The translations under genes and the position numbers were made by a program. From assembly GCA_023399465.1 (NCBI GenBank), contig JAEWPB010000174.1, positions 1-17,497 of the forward strand: a stretch of DNA of 17,497 nt, written 5' to 3'. Positions 1 through 7,708 of this stretch are shown here, piece by piece (position 1 is the first letter of the stretch; each line of letters starts with the position of its first letter). Origin of the DNA: Pseudomonadota bacterium (GTDB lineage: Bacteria; Pseudomonadota; Alphaproteobacteria; Rhizobiales; Rhizobiaceae). The notes beneath the pieces are model-generated. The model was not told the origin of the DNA, did not search any database, and worked only from the letters and a program-made list of their open reading frames with translations.

Positions 1-215
1 GACTTGCCCCGGTATTCGAACTCTTCGGCAACTCTTCTCGCCTCATCCAGATCGATCCTACCCGAGGGTATGGAAGAATGCGTCGTAGACATTGGATCGG
101 AAGCAGGGAAGGTCTGCTCCAAACTCCGAGTGAGCTCGCCCCTTTCATGCTTTTTCTGCTCGGTTTGTTCTTTTTTCATCGACTGGACGGCCGGAGAATA
201 ATCCTTGTCAGCCAT
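1..215 (-). CDS. Small PASDP-motif protein, C-terminus cut by window edge
   Basis: A reading frame opens at the ATG at 215-213 and runs off the left edge without a stop; 71 codons are visible. An AGGAGG ribosome binding site lies about six bases upstream, which decides the start. The protein is hydrophilic and lysine- and glutamate-rich, beginning MADKDYSPAVQSMKKEQ, and carries LEQTFPASDP near residues 36-45. The 'TFPASDP' signature is common in small uncharacterised alphaproteobacterial proteins, often found beside stress genes. No enzymatic motif or membrane segment is visible. It lies 131 bases downstream of the catalase stop on the same strand, so it could be co-transcribed or have its own promoter. 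Molecular function unknown. Confidence 0.75.
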   Translation of the reverse strand, partial: MADKDYSPAVQSMKKEQTEQKKHERGELTRSLEQTFPASDPMSTTHSSIPSGRIDLDEARRVAEEFEYRGK

Positions 216-346
216 GTCTGCCTCCTGTGCAGCAAAAGTTCCGCGATCGGGGATGGCGCGCCCCGCGCCTTTGAAGCCCCGTCAGGTGATCCTTCGGGGT
301 CGAACGGTGAGCCGGTCGCCCCGACGTGCCGGCGAACACCGCGTCC

Positions 347-2488
347 CTACCCGTCAAAAGTCATTCCCCTGGTGATGCCGATCTTGACCGATGGCTCACG
401 GTCCCAGACGCGCAATTTCCCCAGCGCGGAGACAAAGGTCGAAATTGCCTCCTCGTCGGAGAGAGCAACCACGCCTTCGTCCAGAGCAGCCGTAATACCC
501 GCCTTTTCCAGCAGCGGCGTCGCGGACCGGTGGTAGCCAATGAACTTGCAGTGCTGGAAGGCGTCAGCAACAAAGTCGCGCGCCGCGGCCTCCATCAACA
601 GGTCGTCGACGGCTGGGGCAGAGGTGAGCAGCGCCACCGCGTCGAAGAGAACCGATGGGCCGCCGCCTATCATATGATGTGCCGCGATCCATGCGCCGTC
701 CGAGGCGGTAACGCCGCCAACCTTTGGCGCGATGAACCCGAAGACTGCCTTCTCGTTGGCGACAACCTGCGTCAATGCGTACAACAAAGAGGCATCGACA
801 CCGTCCGTTATCAGAATGCCCAGCTTGCGACCCTCGAAGCGCTCGGGCCCACGCTCGACAATACTGAGTGCCGGCGACGGAGGGAGGTCTTGCCTGGTCG
901 GCATCGCGGCGTCGGCAGCTATCGGCATCGCCTGCAACCCAAGCTCCTGAGCAACCGTCCTCGCCAGGGCTTCATCGATGTTCAGCAAATGAGAAACCAT
1001 GCGTTCTCGAATTGCCGGTGTCTCGACCTTGCTCAGTTCGAACGTCAGCGCCATTGCGATATGCCGCTGCTCGATCAGGGTCTGGCTGATGAAGAACTGG
1101 CGTGCCTGGCTGTAATGGTCGGCGAAACTTTCCGAACGCAGGCGGATCTTCGGCCCCTGTTCCTCCGACGGAAAATGACGATAGCCGGCAGACGGCGATT
1201 CCCGCGGGCCTTCGCCCCATGAGTTCGGCTGGTAGTTGACGCGGCCGGCAGGGTTTCGCATCGCCATGTGCCCATCCTGCTGGAAGTGATGGAAGGGGCA
1301 CTTCGGCGCGTTGATGGGCAGGTGCGTGAAGTTCGTGCTGCCGAGGCGTTTCAACTGGGTGTCGAGATAGGAGAAGTTGCGCCCCTGCAGCAGCGGATCG
1401 TTGCTGAAGCCGATGCCGGGCGGCACGTTCTGCGTCATGAACGCCACCTGCTCGGTCTCGGCAAAGAAGTTGTCGGGCATGCGGTCGAGCACCAGTCGCC
1501 CGATAGGCTTTACCGGAAGAACTTCTTCCGGGATGATCTTGGTGGGATCGAGGACGTCGAAATCGAAGCTGTCGGCAAAATCCTGATCGAACAACTGCAC
1601 GCAAAGCTCCCATTCCGGGAAATTGCCCGACTGGATAGCCTGCCAGAGGTCGCGGCGATGAAAATCCGGGTCCGCCCCATTGATCTTCACGGCCTCGTCC
1701 CACGCCACGGACTGCAGGCCGAGCTTGGGTTTCCAGTGGAACTTGACGAAGGTGGATTGTTCTTCCGCATTGATGAAGCGAAACGTATGCACGCCGAACC
1801 CCTCCATAAAACGGAAGGAGCGCGGAATGGCACGGTCCGACATCACCCACATGATCATGTGCATGCTCTCAGGCGTGAGGCTAATGAAATCCCAGAAGTT
1901 GTCGTGCGCCGACTGCGCCTGCGGGAAGTCGCGGTCGGGTTCTGGCTTGACCGCATGAATGATGTCGGGAAACTTGATCGCGTCCTGAATGAAGAACACC
2001 GGGATGTTGTTTCCAACCAGATCCCAGTTGCCTTCATTCGTATATAGCTTGACCGCAAATCCGCGGACGTCGCGCGCAAGGTCGAACGAGCCTTTGCTTC
2101 CTGCCACGGTGGAGAAGCGCACGAAAGCCGGGGTCCTTTCGCCGGCGCGCTGCAGGAAGTCGGCCCTGGTGTACTGCGTCAAGGAGTCATAAGTTTCGAA
2201 GAACCCGTGAGCACCATAACCGCGCGCGTGAACCACGCGCTCCGGGATGCGCTCATGGTCGAAGTGGAAAATCTTCTCGCGGAAGTGAAAGTCTTCGATC
2301 AGCGCCGGCCCCCGCGCTCCAATGCGAAGGGTATTCTGATCATCATCGACCGGCGCGCCCTGCGCGGTGGTCAGGATCTCCCCGCCGTTTTCAGCAAATT
2401 GATGAAGCTCACCGCCATTGCCACGATGGAGCCGCTGGTCGTGAATTGTCACCAAGTCGTCAGACGACTTTGAAGCCTTGCGTGCCAT
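347..2488 (-). CDS. katE: Large-subunit (HPII/KatE-type) monofunctional catalase
   Basis: Haem catalase converting hydrogen peroxide to water and oxygen in the cytoplasm; 713 residues, close to E. coli HPII (753). The open frame extends upstream to 2899, but the family start is the ATG at 2488 (MARKASKSSDD), with GGAGA upstream. Visible catalytic features are distal His87 (VVHARGYGAHG), Asn160 (LVGNNIPVFFIQD) and the haem-ligand Tyr374 (GRNFSYLDTQLKRLG); their spacings (73 and 287) match HPII. A C-terminal DJ-1/PfpI-like flavodoxin domain covers roughly residues 540-713, as in clade-2 catalases. Recalling the HPII sequence, the position of His392, which bonds to the haem tyrosine, is Met351 here (VAFMTQN), so that crosslink should be absent. 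An EcfG-like promoter lies just upstream. Confidence 0.96.
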   Translation of the reverse strand: MARKASKSSDDLVTIHDQRLHRGNGGELHQFAENGGEILTTAQGAPVDDDQNTLRIGARGPALIEDFHFREKIFHFDHERIPERVVHARGYGAHGFFETYDSLTQYTRADFLQRAGERTPAFVRFSTVAGSKGSFDLARDVRGFAVKLYTNEGNWDLVGNNIPVFFIQDAIKFPDIIHAVKPEPDRDFPQAQSAHDNFWDFISLTPESMHMIMWVMSDRAIPRSFRFMEGFGVHTFRFINAEEQSTFVKFHWKPKLGLQSVAWDEAVKINGADPDFHRRDLWQAIQSGNFPEWELCVQLFDQDFADSFDFDVLDPTKIIPEEVLPVKPIGRLVLDRMPDNFFAETEQVAFMTQNVPPGIGFSNDPLLQGRNFSYLDTQLKRLGSTNFTHLPINAPKCPFHHFQQDGHMAMRNPAGRVNYQPNSWGEGPRESPSAGYRHFPSEEQGPKIRLRSESFADHYSQARQFFISQTLIEQRHIAMALTFELSKVETPAIRERMVSHLLNIDEALARTVAQELGLQAMPIAADAAMPTRQDLPPSPALSIVERGPERFEGRKLGILITDGVDASLLYALTQVVANEKAVFGFIAPKVGGVTASDGAWIAAHHMIGGGPSVLFDAVALLTSAPAVDDLLMEAAARDFVADAFQHCKFIGYHRSATPLLEKAGITAALDEGVVALSDEEAISTFVSALGKLRVWDREPSVKIGITRGMTFDG

Positions 2489-2806
2489 AGCCCGTCTCCG
2501 TTGTCGTGCAAGAGACTGAGTAACCGCTGAAGCTCCCAGAAAGTTCCGGAGAAGACTGTACGTCGGGCGCGGCGCCGGGCGGAGATCGTCGTTCAGTTCG
2601 TGGTCGACCAAGAGCGTAGCCACGAAGGCTTGCGTCGCGGCCTGTGAAGTTGCCACCGCAGGTTTCCGATGTGAGTGCAGTGCAGCTTCCTGAGGTGGTG
2701 GCGACATCATGGAAAGCGACATACTCCGATTGGGGACTTCGACAGCTTGGCCTCGAGGTATTAGCCTTCCCCCATAGAGCGACGCTCCGCCAAGGGAGGA
2801 TCGACA
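2489..2806. other. Divergent catalase/sulfatase intergenic region
   Basis: This 318-base gap separates the leftward catalase from the rightward sulfatase. It holds the EcfG-like element for the catalase and, at its right end, the sulfatase ribosome binding site GGGAGGA (2794-2800). The catalase frame stays open through much of it but lacks family similarity there. I see no other gene and no confident sulfatase promoter. Confidence 0.6.
2522..2547 (-). promoter_or_regulatory. EcfG/RpoE2-like promoter of the catalase
   Basis: On the minus strand GGAAC (2547-2543) is followed after 17 bases by GGTT (2525-2522). This fits the alphaproteobacterial general-stress sigma pattern (GGAAC, about 16-17 bases, CGTT; in Sinorhizobium GGAAC-N18-19-TT), with one mismatch in the -10 box. 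Transcription would start about 25-30 bases before the catalase ATG. The match is seen; its use by EcfG is inferred. Confidence 0.5.
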
Positions 2807-5359
2807 ATGCGCTGCAAGCTGATTGGACATGTCGCGTGTGCGCTCGGGTTTGCCAGTTTGGTTTCGTTGGCGGGTACCGCGAGGAGTTCGGAGGTTCAAA
2901 TCACCGGCACGCTCGGGTCACCTGATGCAACAACCACAATTGATGGCAAGCAGTTGCCCGCCCCCGATCCCGCATTCGGCGGAGTGATCAAGGACGGTGC
3001 CTTGAACTCAACGCCTTGGTGGGCGCCGCGTATCGTCCCCCCAAAGGATGCACCCAATGTCCTTCTCATCGTCACTGACGACGCCGGGTTCGGCGTACCC
3101 AGCACCTTTGGCGGCGTGATCCCGACGCCGACGATGGACCGCATTGCCAACGAAGGTCTGCGCTACAACAACATCCATTCAACCGCCTTGTGTTCACCCT
3201 CAAGAGCTGCCCTGATTACCGGGCGCAATCATCATTCCGTCGGGTTCGGCGTGATTTCGGAACAATCGACCGGGTTCCCCGGCTACAACAGCATCATTCC
3301 CAAGGACAAGGCGACCATCGGTCGAATATTGCTCGACAATGGCTATGCAACGTCCTGGTTCGGCAAGGACCACAACACTCCAGCGTTTGCTGCAAGCTCG
3401 ATTGGGCCGTTCGACCAGTGGCCGCTTGGCATGGGCTTTGAGTATTTCTACGGCTTTGTAGGCGGCGACGCCAACCAGTGGCAGCCCAACCTCTTCCGGA
3501 ACACCACCCAGATATATCCGTTCGATGGCAAGCCGGACTGGAATCTGATCACCGGAATGGCCGATGACGCCATCGCCTACATGAACCGCCTGAACCAGAC
3601 GGCTCCAGACAAACCGTTCTTCGTGAAGTACGCGCCCGGAGCGACCCATGCGCCTCACCATCCAACCAAGGAATGGGTGGAGAAGATCAGCGCGATGCAC
3701 CTGTTCGATGAGGGCTGGAACAAAGTTCGCGAGAAAATCTTCGCAAACCAGAAAAGGCTCGGGGTGATCCCCGAAGACACCCGGTTGGAGCCATGGCCAA
3801 CCGAAATTCTGCCGAACTGGGACGACCTCTCCCCTCAGGACAAGAAACTCTTCATCCGGCAGGCCGATATCTTTGCTGCCTACGCCGCCTACAACGACCA
3901 TGAGATCGGGCGCGTGGTGCAGGCGATCGAGGATATGGGCAAACTCGACAATACCCTCATCATCTATATCAATGGTGACAACGGGACCAGTGCCGAGGGC
4001 GGCCCGTTGGGCACCCCCAATGAAGTCGCGTTCTTCAACGGTATCAACAAGATGCCCACAGACGTACAAATGAGGTGGTATGACGTCTGGGGCACGGAAC
4101 AGACCTACAATCATATGTCTGCCGGATGGTCCTGGGCCTTCGACACGCCGTTCACCTGGTTCAAGCAAAATGCCTCACGGCTTGGTGGCATCCGCCAGAA
4201 CATGGCAGTCTCCTGGCCGGCACGCATCACGGACAAGGGTGGGCTTCGCCAGCAGTTCATGCACTTCATCGACGTTGTGCCGACAATCCTCGAAGTGACC
4301 GGAATTCCAGCCCCGGAGATGGTGGACGGGATCAAGCAGGCACCGATGGAGGGCACAAGCTTCGCCTACACCTTCGACAAGGAGAACGCCACGACCGCAT
4401 CCCGGCACAAGACCCAGTATTTCGAGATGATGGGTCAGTGGGCGCTCTATGACGACGGATGGCTCCTCAGCACAAAAGTGAACCGCGCTCCGTGGGAAGC
4501 GTTCGGAGCAGCCAATCCCGACCCGCTGAACAACCAGATGCTGGAACTCTACAACCTTTCGACGGATTTCAGCCAGTCGCAGAACGTCGCGGACAAGCAT
4601 CCGGATAAGGTCAAGCAGATGAAGGAGGCATTTGTCGCCGAAGCGCGGAAGCACCAGGTCTTCCCGCTGGATGCATCGGTCGCCGCGCGCATCGTTGCCC
4701 CCCGCCCCAACATTACCGCTGGACGAACCGAGTTTGCCTATACCGTCCCGATGGTCGGCCTTCCACAGGGCGACTCCCCTTCGATTCTCAACAGTTCGTA
4801 CACGATCACGGCCGACATCGACGTCCCCGAAGGTGGCGCAGAGGGGGTGATCCTCACGTCGGGCGGTCGCTTTGGCGGCTATGGTTTCTACCTGCTGAAG
4901 GGTAAACCTGTGTTTCTGTGGAACCTCGTTGATTTGAAACGAGTTCGTTGGGAAGGAACAGACGCGCTCGCGCCCGGTCGACATATCATCGAGTTTGATT
5001 TCAAGTATGACGGGCTGGGTGTAGGAACCCTCGCGTTCAACAACATGAGTGGCCTCGGTCGACCTGGAACGGGCGTTCTCAAGGTGGATGGCAGAGCAGT
5101 GGCCACGGAGCAGATGCAGCACACTCTGCCCATGATTCTGCAGTGGGACGAAAGTTTCGACATTGGCTCCGACACACTGACTGGCGTCAATGATGCAGAT
5201 TACCAGCCCCCGTTTGCGTTGACTGCAAAGCTCAACGAGTTGACGCTCAAGGTGGACCGGCCGCAGCTGTCACAGGACGACATCAGGAATCTTCAGAACG
5301 CGGAGGCCATTGCGGTCGACGGCAATCCGATTCACCATATGCAGCCTGGGCCGCAATAG
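2807..5359 (+). CDS. Exported type I sulfatase (arylsulfatase family)
   Basis: Predicted periplasmic sulfate-ester hydrolase of 850 residues. The ATG at 2807 has a GGGAGGA site and opens a signal peptide (hydrophobic residues about 8-23). The signature C-S-P-S-R lies at 129-133, where Cys129 would be converted to formylglycine. Other matches to the Pseudomonas arylsulfatase active site are the calcium-binding pair Asp91-Asp92 (IVTDDAGFG), Lys187 and His189 (WFGKDH), His281 (GATHAPHH), Asp391-Asn392 (INGDNGTS) and a lysine near 454 before LGGIRQ. The last 200 or so residues look like a beta-sandwich addition (YTITADIDVPEGG, HIIEFDFKYDG), typical of long members near 780 residues. The natural substrate is unknown. 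No sulfatase-maturing enzyme lies in the window, so activation must come from elsewhere. Confidence 0.93.
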   Translation: MRCKLIGHVACALGFASLVSLAGTARSSEVQITGTLGSPDATTTIDGKQLPAPDPAFGGVIKDGALNSTPWWAPRIVPPKDAPNVLLIVTDDAGFGVPSTFGGVIPTPTMDRIANEGLRYNNIHSTALCSPSRAALITGRNHHSVGFGVISEQSTGFPGYNSIIPKDKATIGRILLDNGYATSWFGKDHNTPAFAASSIGPFDQWPLGMGFEYFYGFVGGDANQWQPNLFRNTTQIYPFDGKPDWNLITGMADDAIAYMNRLNQTAPDKPFFVKYAPGATHAPHHPTKEWVEKISAMHLFDEGWNKVREKIFANQKRLGVIPEDTRLEPWPTEILPNWDDLSPQDKKLFIRQADIFAAYAAYNDHEIGRVVQAIEDMGKLDNTLIIYINGDNGTSAEGGPLGTPNEVAFFNGINKMPTDVQMRWYDVWGTEQTYNHMSAGWSWAFDTPFTWFKQNASRLGGIRQNMAVSWPARITDKGGLRQQFMHFIDVVPTILEVTGIPAPEMVDGIKQAPMEGTSFAYTFDKENATTASRHKTQYFEMMGQWALYDDGWLLSTKVNRAPWEAFGAANPDPLNNQMLELYNLSTDFSQSQNVADKHPDKVKQMKEAFVAEARKHQVFPLDASVAARIVAPRPNITAGRTEFAYTVPMVGLPQGDSPSILNSSYTITADIDVPEGGAEGVILTSGGRFGGYGFYLLKGKPVFLWNLVDLKRVRWEGTDALAPGRHIIEFDFKYDGLGVGTLAFNNMSGLGRPGTGVLKVDGRAVATEQMQHTLPMILQWDESFDIGSDTLTGVNDADYQPPFALTAKLNELTLKVDRPQLSQDDIRNLQNAEAIAVDGNPIHHMQPGPQ

Positions 5360-5383
5360 TCCGCGCTCATTCGCTGAAGCTCC

Positions 5384-5405
5384 GGTGGCCTTCGGTCCGG
5401 CCACC
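5384..5405 (+). terminator. Possible weak terminator after the sulfatase
   Basis: A seven-base perfect stem (GGTGGCC at 5384-5390, GGCCACC at 5399-5405) with an eight-base loop lies 25 bases past the sulfatase stop. There is no run of T after it, so intrinsic termination is uncertain. Confidence 0.35.
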
Positions 5406-5589
5406 CGTTGATTCGAATCAGGCGGCTGGATCACTCGGCATGACGGTGGAGGAGAATGGGAGATACAGCCATATCATTCCGGATTTTCGGAAGGACGCCG
5501 CCAACGCTTACTGAATCGATCCGCTTTGGCAAAACAGGCCACGGAAAAATTCCGCCACTGAAATAGTATGGGATTTCAGTAAGTTATGA

Positions 5590-5666
<77 letters not shown>

Positions 5667-5684
5667 TACCCTTGCGATGAAGCG

Positions 5685-5713
5685 GGGATACACGGTTCCT
5701 TCCCCGGTCGCAA
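5685..5713 (-). promoter_or_regulatory. Promoter of tRNA-Pro
   Basis: On the minus strand TTGCGA (5713-5708) and TATCCC (5690-5685) are separated by exactly 17 bases and sit about 19 bases before the tRNA. The -35 box and spacing resemble those of the tRNA-Glu promoters further right. Confidence 0.5.
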
Positions 5714-5753
5714 CAGCTAAAATCCGATTTCTACATCAGATTTTGCAAATCTT

Positions 5754-6251
5754 TCAGTCGCCGCCGAGGATGCGCCTCGTCACCAGCCGGTCGCCGGGGC
5801 GGATGCCCAGTTCGGAAGCCATGCCGGCATTGAGTTCGAGCACGAACTTCACCGCGCCGCGCGAATCGACGATGGTTTCGGAAAACGGCACCGCCCGCTC
5901 GGCGATCCTGGTGATCCTGCCGTCCTCGTCGGCGAACAGCATGTCCAGCGGCAGTTCGGTGTTCTTCATCCACATCATCACCTGGCGCGGCTCGCCGAAA
6001 TCGAACAGCATGCCGCGGTCGTCGGCCATCATCTTCCGGTACATCAGGCCGCGTTCGCGCTGCTCGGGGGTGATCGCCAGTTCGACGGTGAAGAAATGCC
6101 GCTTGCCGCCAGCGGACTCGACGAAGATCTGCTCGGTATCAAAATGAACCGGCGGCTCGGCGGCGGTGAGCACCGAAAGAAACGCCGCGACCATTAAAAA
6201 AAGCGCCAGCAGGGCGCTTTTGACAATCGATTTCGGCATTTCCCGGTACAT
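5754..6251 (-). CDS. DUF192 family exported protein
   Basis: A 165-residue protein opening with a hydrophobic export signal (about residues 9-31, SALLALFLMVAAFLSVLTAAE). The DUF192 domain follows: TPEQRERGLMYRK, GMLFDFGEPRQVMMWMKNT, PLDMLFADEDGRI and the C-terminal LELNAGMASELGIRPGD. The family is widespread and its biochemical role is not established. The ATG at 6251 shares its A with the TGA stop of the cold-shock gene, so translational coupling is likely. The alternative ATG at 6239 (MPKSIVK) has a nearby GGGA and would trim four residues. tRNA-Pro lies downstream on the same strand, with its own promoter. Confidence 0.9.
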   Translation of the reverse strand: MYREMPKSIVKSALLALFLMVAAFLSVLTAAEPPVHFDTEQIFVESAGGKRHFFTVELAITPEQRERGLMYRKMMADDRGMLFDFGEPRQVMMWMKNTELPLDMLFADEDGRITRIAERAVPFSETIVDSRGAVKFVLELNAGMASELGIRPGDRLVTRRILGGD

Positions 6252-6829
6252 CAGTGCGAACGCCCGATCGGGCTCGGCGTGTCCGGATGGATTTCCGCCG
6301 CCATCAGGCCCTTTTCGCCGTCGCCGAAGCGCACCAGCACCACCTGCCCCGGACGCAGTTCCGTCAGGCCGAAGCGGCGCAGGGTCTCCATGTGCACGAA
6401 GATGTCCTCGGTGCCCTCGCCGCGGGTCAGGAAGCCGAACCCCTTGGTGCGGTTGAACCACTTGACCAGCGCCCGCTCGAGGCCGCTCGTCGGCGTCACC
6501 TGCACGTGGGTACGCACCGGCGGCAACTGCGAGGGATGGACCGCGGTCGACTGGTCCATGGAGAGGATGCGGAAAGCCTGGTAGCCGCGTTCGCGCTTCT
6601 GCACCAGGGCGACGATGCGCGTGCCCTCGAGGATGGTCTGGTAGCCATCGCGGCGCAGGCAGGTAACGTGCAGCAGCACATCCTGCATGCCGTTGTCGGG
6701 GATGATGAAGCCGAAACCCTTGGCGACGTCGAACCACTTGACGAAGCCGGTGATTTCCAACAGGTCGACCGGTTCGCCGGAGATCTCGTCGCGATCCGCA
6801 ACCCCTTTCGGTGAAACCCTGTCCGCCAT
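6251..6829 (-). CDS. Double cold-shock-domain protein
   Basis: A 192-residue cytoplasmic RNA/DNA-binding protein with two cold-shock domains. The first (about 27-90) has VKWFDVAKGFGFI and RNP2 VLLHV; the second (about 119-182) has VKWFNRTKGFGFL and RNP2 IFVHM. RNP1 KGFGF is intact in both. Two-domain cold-shock proteins of about 190-200 residues are characteristic of alphaproteobacteria such as Caulobacter CspC and CspD. The ATG at 6829 (MADRVSP) is chosen; an in-frame GTG at 6847 is possible but adds six residues with no obvious value. The stop overlaps the DUF192 start by one base. Role in cold or stationary-phase adaptation is inferred from the family. Confidence 0.93.
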   Translation of the reverse strand: MADRVSPKGVADRDEISGEPVDLLEITGFVKWFDVAKGFGFIIPDNGMQDVLLHVTCLRRDGYQTILEGTRIVALVQKRERGYQAFRILSMDQSTAVHPSQLPPVRTHVQVTPTSGLERALVKWFNRTKGFGFLTRGEGTEDIFVHMETLRRFGLTELRPGQVVLVRFGDGEKGLMAAEIHPDTPSPIGRSH

Positions 6830-7028
6830 GCTCTGCCAACCCCTCACTACGCGTCACATTGTTACGGTTAACTGATTCTTGACGAACAGCTTAACATCTT
6901 GGCAATGGAGAGGCGCAAGTCCTAGTTTCAATTTTACCCATCTGGATTTCTCGTAACCCGCATGGCTTGCCCGAAGCTGTTTCCGCACGCATATGCTTCG
7001 TCTAGGAACACCGAAACAGGAGATCATG

Positions 7029-7469
7029 ATGCGCTACCTCCATACAATGGTCCGGGTCAAGGACCTGGAAACCTCGCTCAATTTCTACACAACCGTATTC
7101 GGCCTGGAGGAAATCCGCCGCCACGACAACGAAACTGGACGCTTTACCCTCGTTTTTCTGGCAGCAAGCGAGGACATCGCCTCGGCCCGCTCCCATGCCG
7201 CCCCTTGCCTCGAGCTGACCTACAACTGGGACTCCGAGGACTATACCGGAGGCCGGAACTTCGGTCATCTTGCCTATGAGGTGGATGATATCTACGCCTT
7301 CTGCCAGCACCTCATGGACAAGGGTGTCACCATCAACCGACCGCCGCGCGACGGACGCATGGCATTCGTACGCTCGCCGGACGGGATCTCGATCGAAATC
7401 CTCCAGAAGGGCGAGAGCCTCGCACCGGCCGAACCCTGGGCCTCGATGCCGAATACTGGCACCTGGTAG
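7029..7469 (+). CDS. gloA: Glyoxalase I (lactoylglutathione lyase)
   Basis: Converts the hemithioacetal of methylglyoxal and glutathione to S-lactoylglutathione in the cytoplasm; 146 residues, near E. coli GloA (135). The four metal ligands are in place: His5 (MRYLHTMVRV), Glu62 (CLELTYN), His80 (NFGHLAYEV) and Glu123 (ISIEILQ). The short form without insertions fits the nickel/cobalt-type class. Two adjacent ATGs (7026, 7029) follow AGGAG at 7018-7022; 7029 has the better spacing of six bases. A TTGAC box at 6879-6883 in the region shared with the divergent cold-shock gene could be its -35, but the -10 is poor. A GC-rich hairpin follows the gene. Confidence 0.94.
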   Translation: MRYLHTMVRVKDLETSLNFYTTVFGLEEIRRHDNETGRFTLVFLAASEDIASARSHAAPCLELTYNWDSEDYTGGRNFGHLAYEVDDIYAFCQHLMDKGVTINRPPRDGRMAFVRSPDGISIEILQKGESLAPAEPWASMPNTGTW

Positions 7470-7482
7470 GCCGGATTTCTAC

Positions 7483-7518
7483 CCGCCCGCGAACGGCCTT
7501 ATACGCCTAAGCGGGCGG
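7483..7518 (+). terminator. Hairpin after gloA
   Basis: CCGCCCGC (7483-7490) pairs perfectly with GCGGGCGG (7511-7518) across a 20-base loop, 14 bases past the gloA stop. It is followed by only two T bases. Probable terminator or mRNA 3' stabiliser. Confidence 0.45.
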
Positions 7519-7708
7519 TTGCATGTCTATGCTGTTTTTCGCATATTGGATCAGTTTAGCACAAGCCTCGCATGATTTCATCGTCTCACGGCATTTATCG
7601 CCATCAACATGCCTATCGGCATTTCTGAAATCCGTTCGCGAGTCAGGTTTTGCGTATTCGACATTTTGAACAGCATCCCGTTCGTGAACGAAGACAGGGA
7701 TCGATATA

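Noticed and set aside
11..21. ATTCGAACTC at the left edge shared with the tRNA-Pro T-arm, as an attachment repeat
   Set aside because: Only about ten bases, inside a coding frame, and the TTCGAA core is common; not enough for an att site.
217..242. GGAAC (minus strand 242-238) before the PASDP gene as an EcfG promoter
   Set aside because: No matching -10 at 16-19 bases, and the start site would fall on the start codon.
326..2047. Plus-strand open frames across the catalase gene
   Set aside because: They are shadows of a GC-rich gene on the other strand and have no motifs.
2489..2899. Upstream extension of the catalase frame (137 residues)
   Set aside because: The extra sequence lacks catalase similarity, overlaps the sulfatase start and the EcfG-like promoter, and the ATG at 2488 has a good ribosome binding site.
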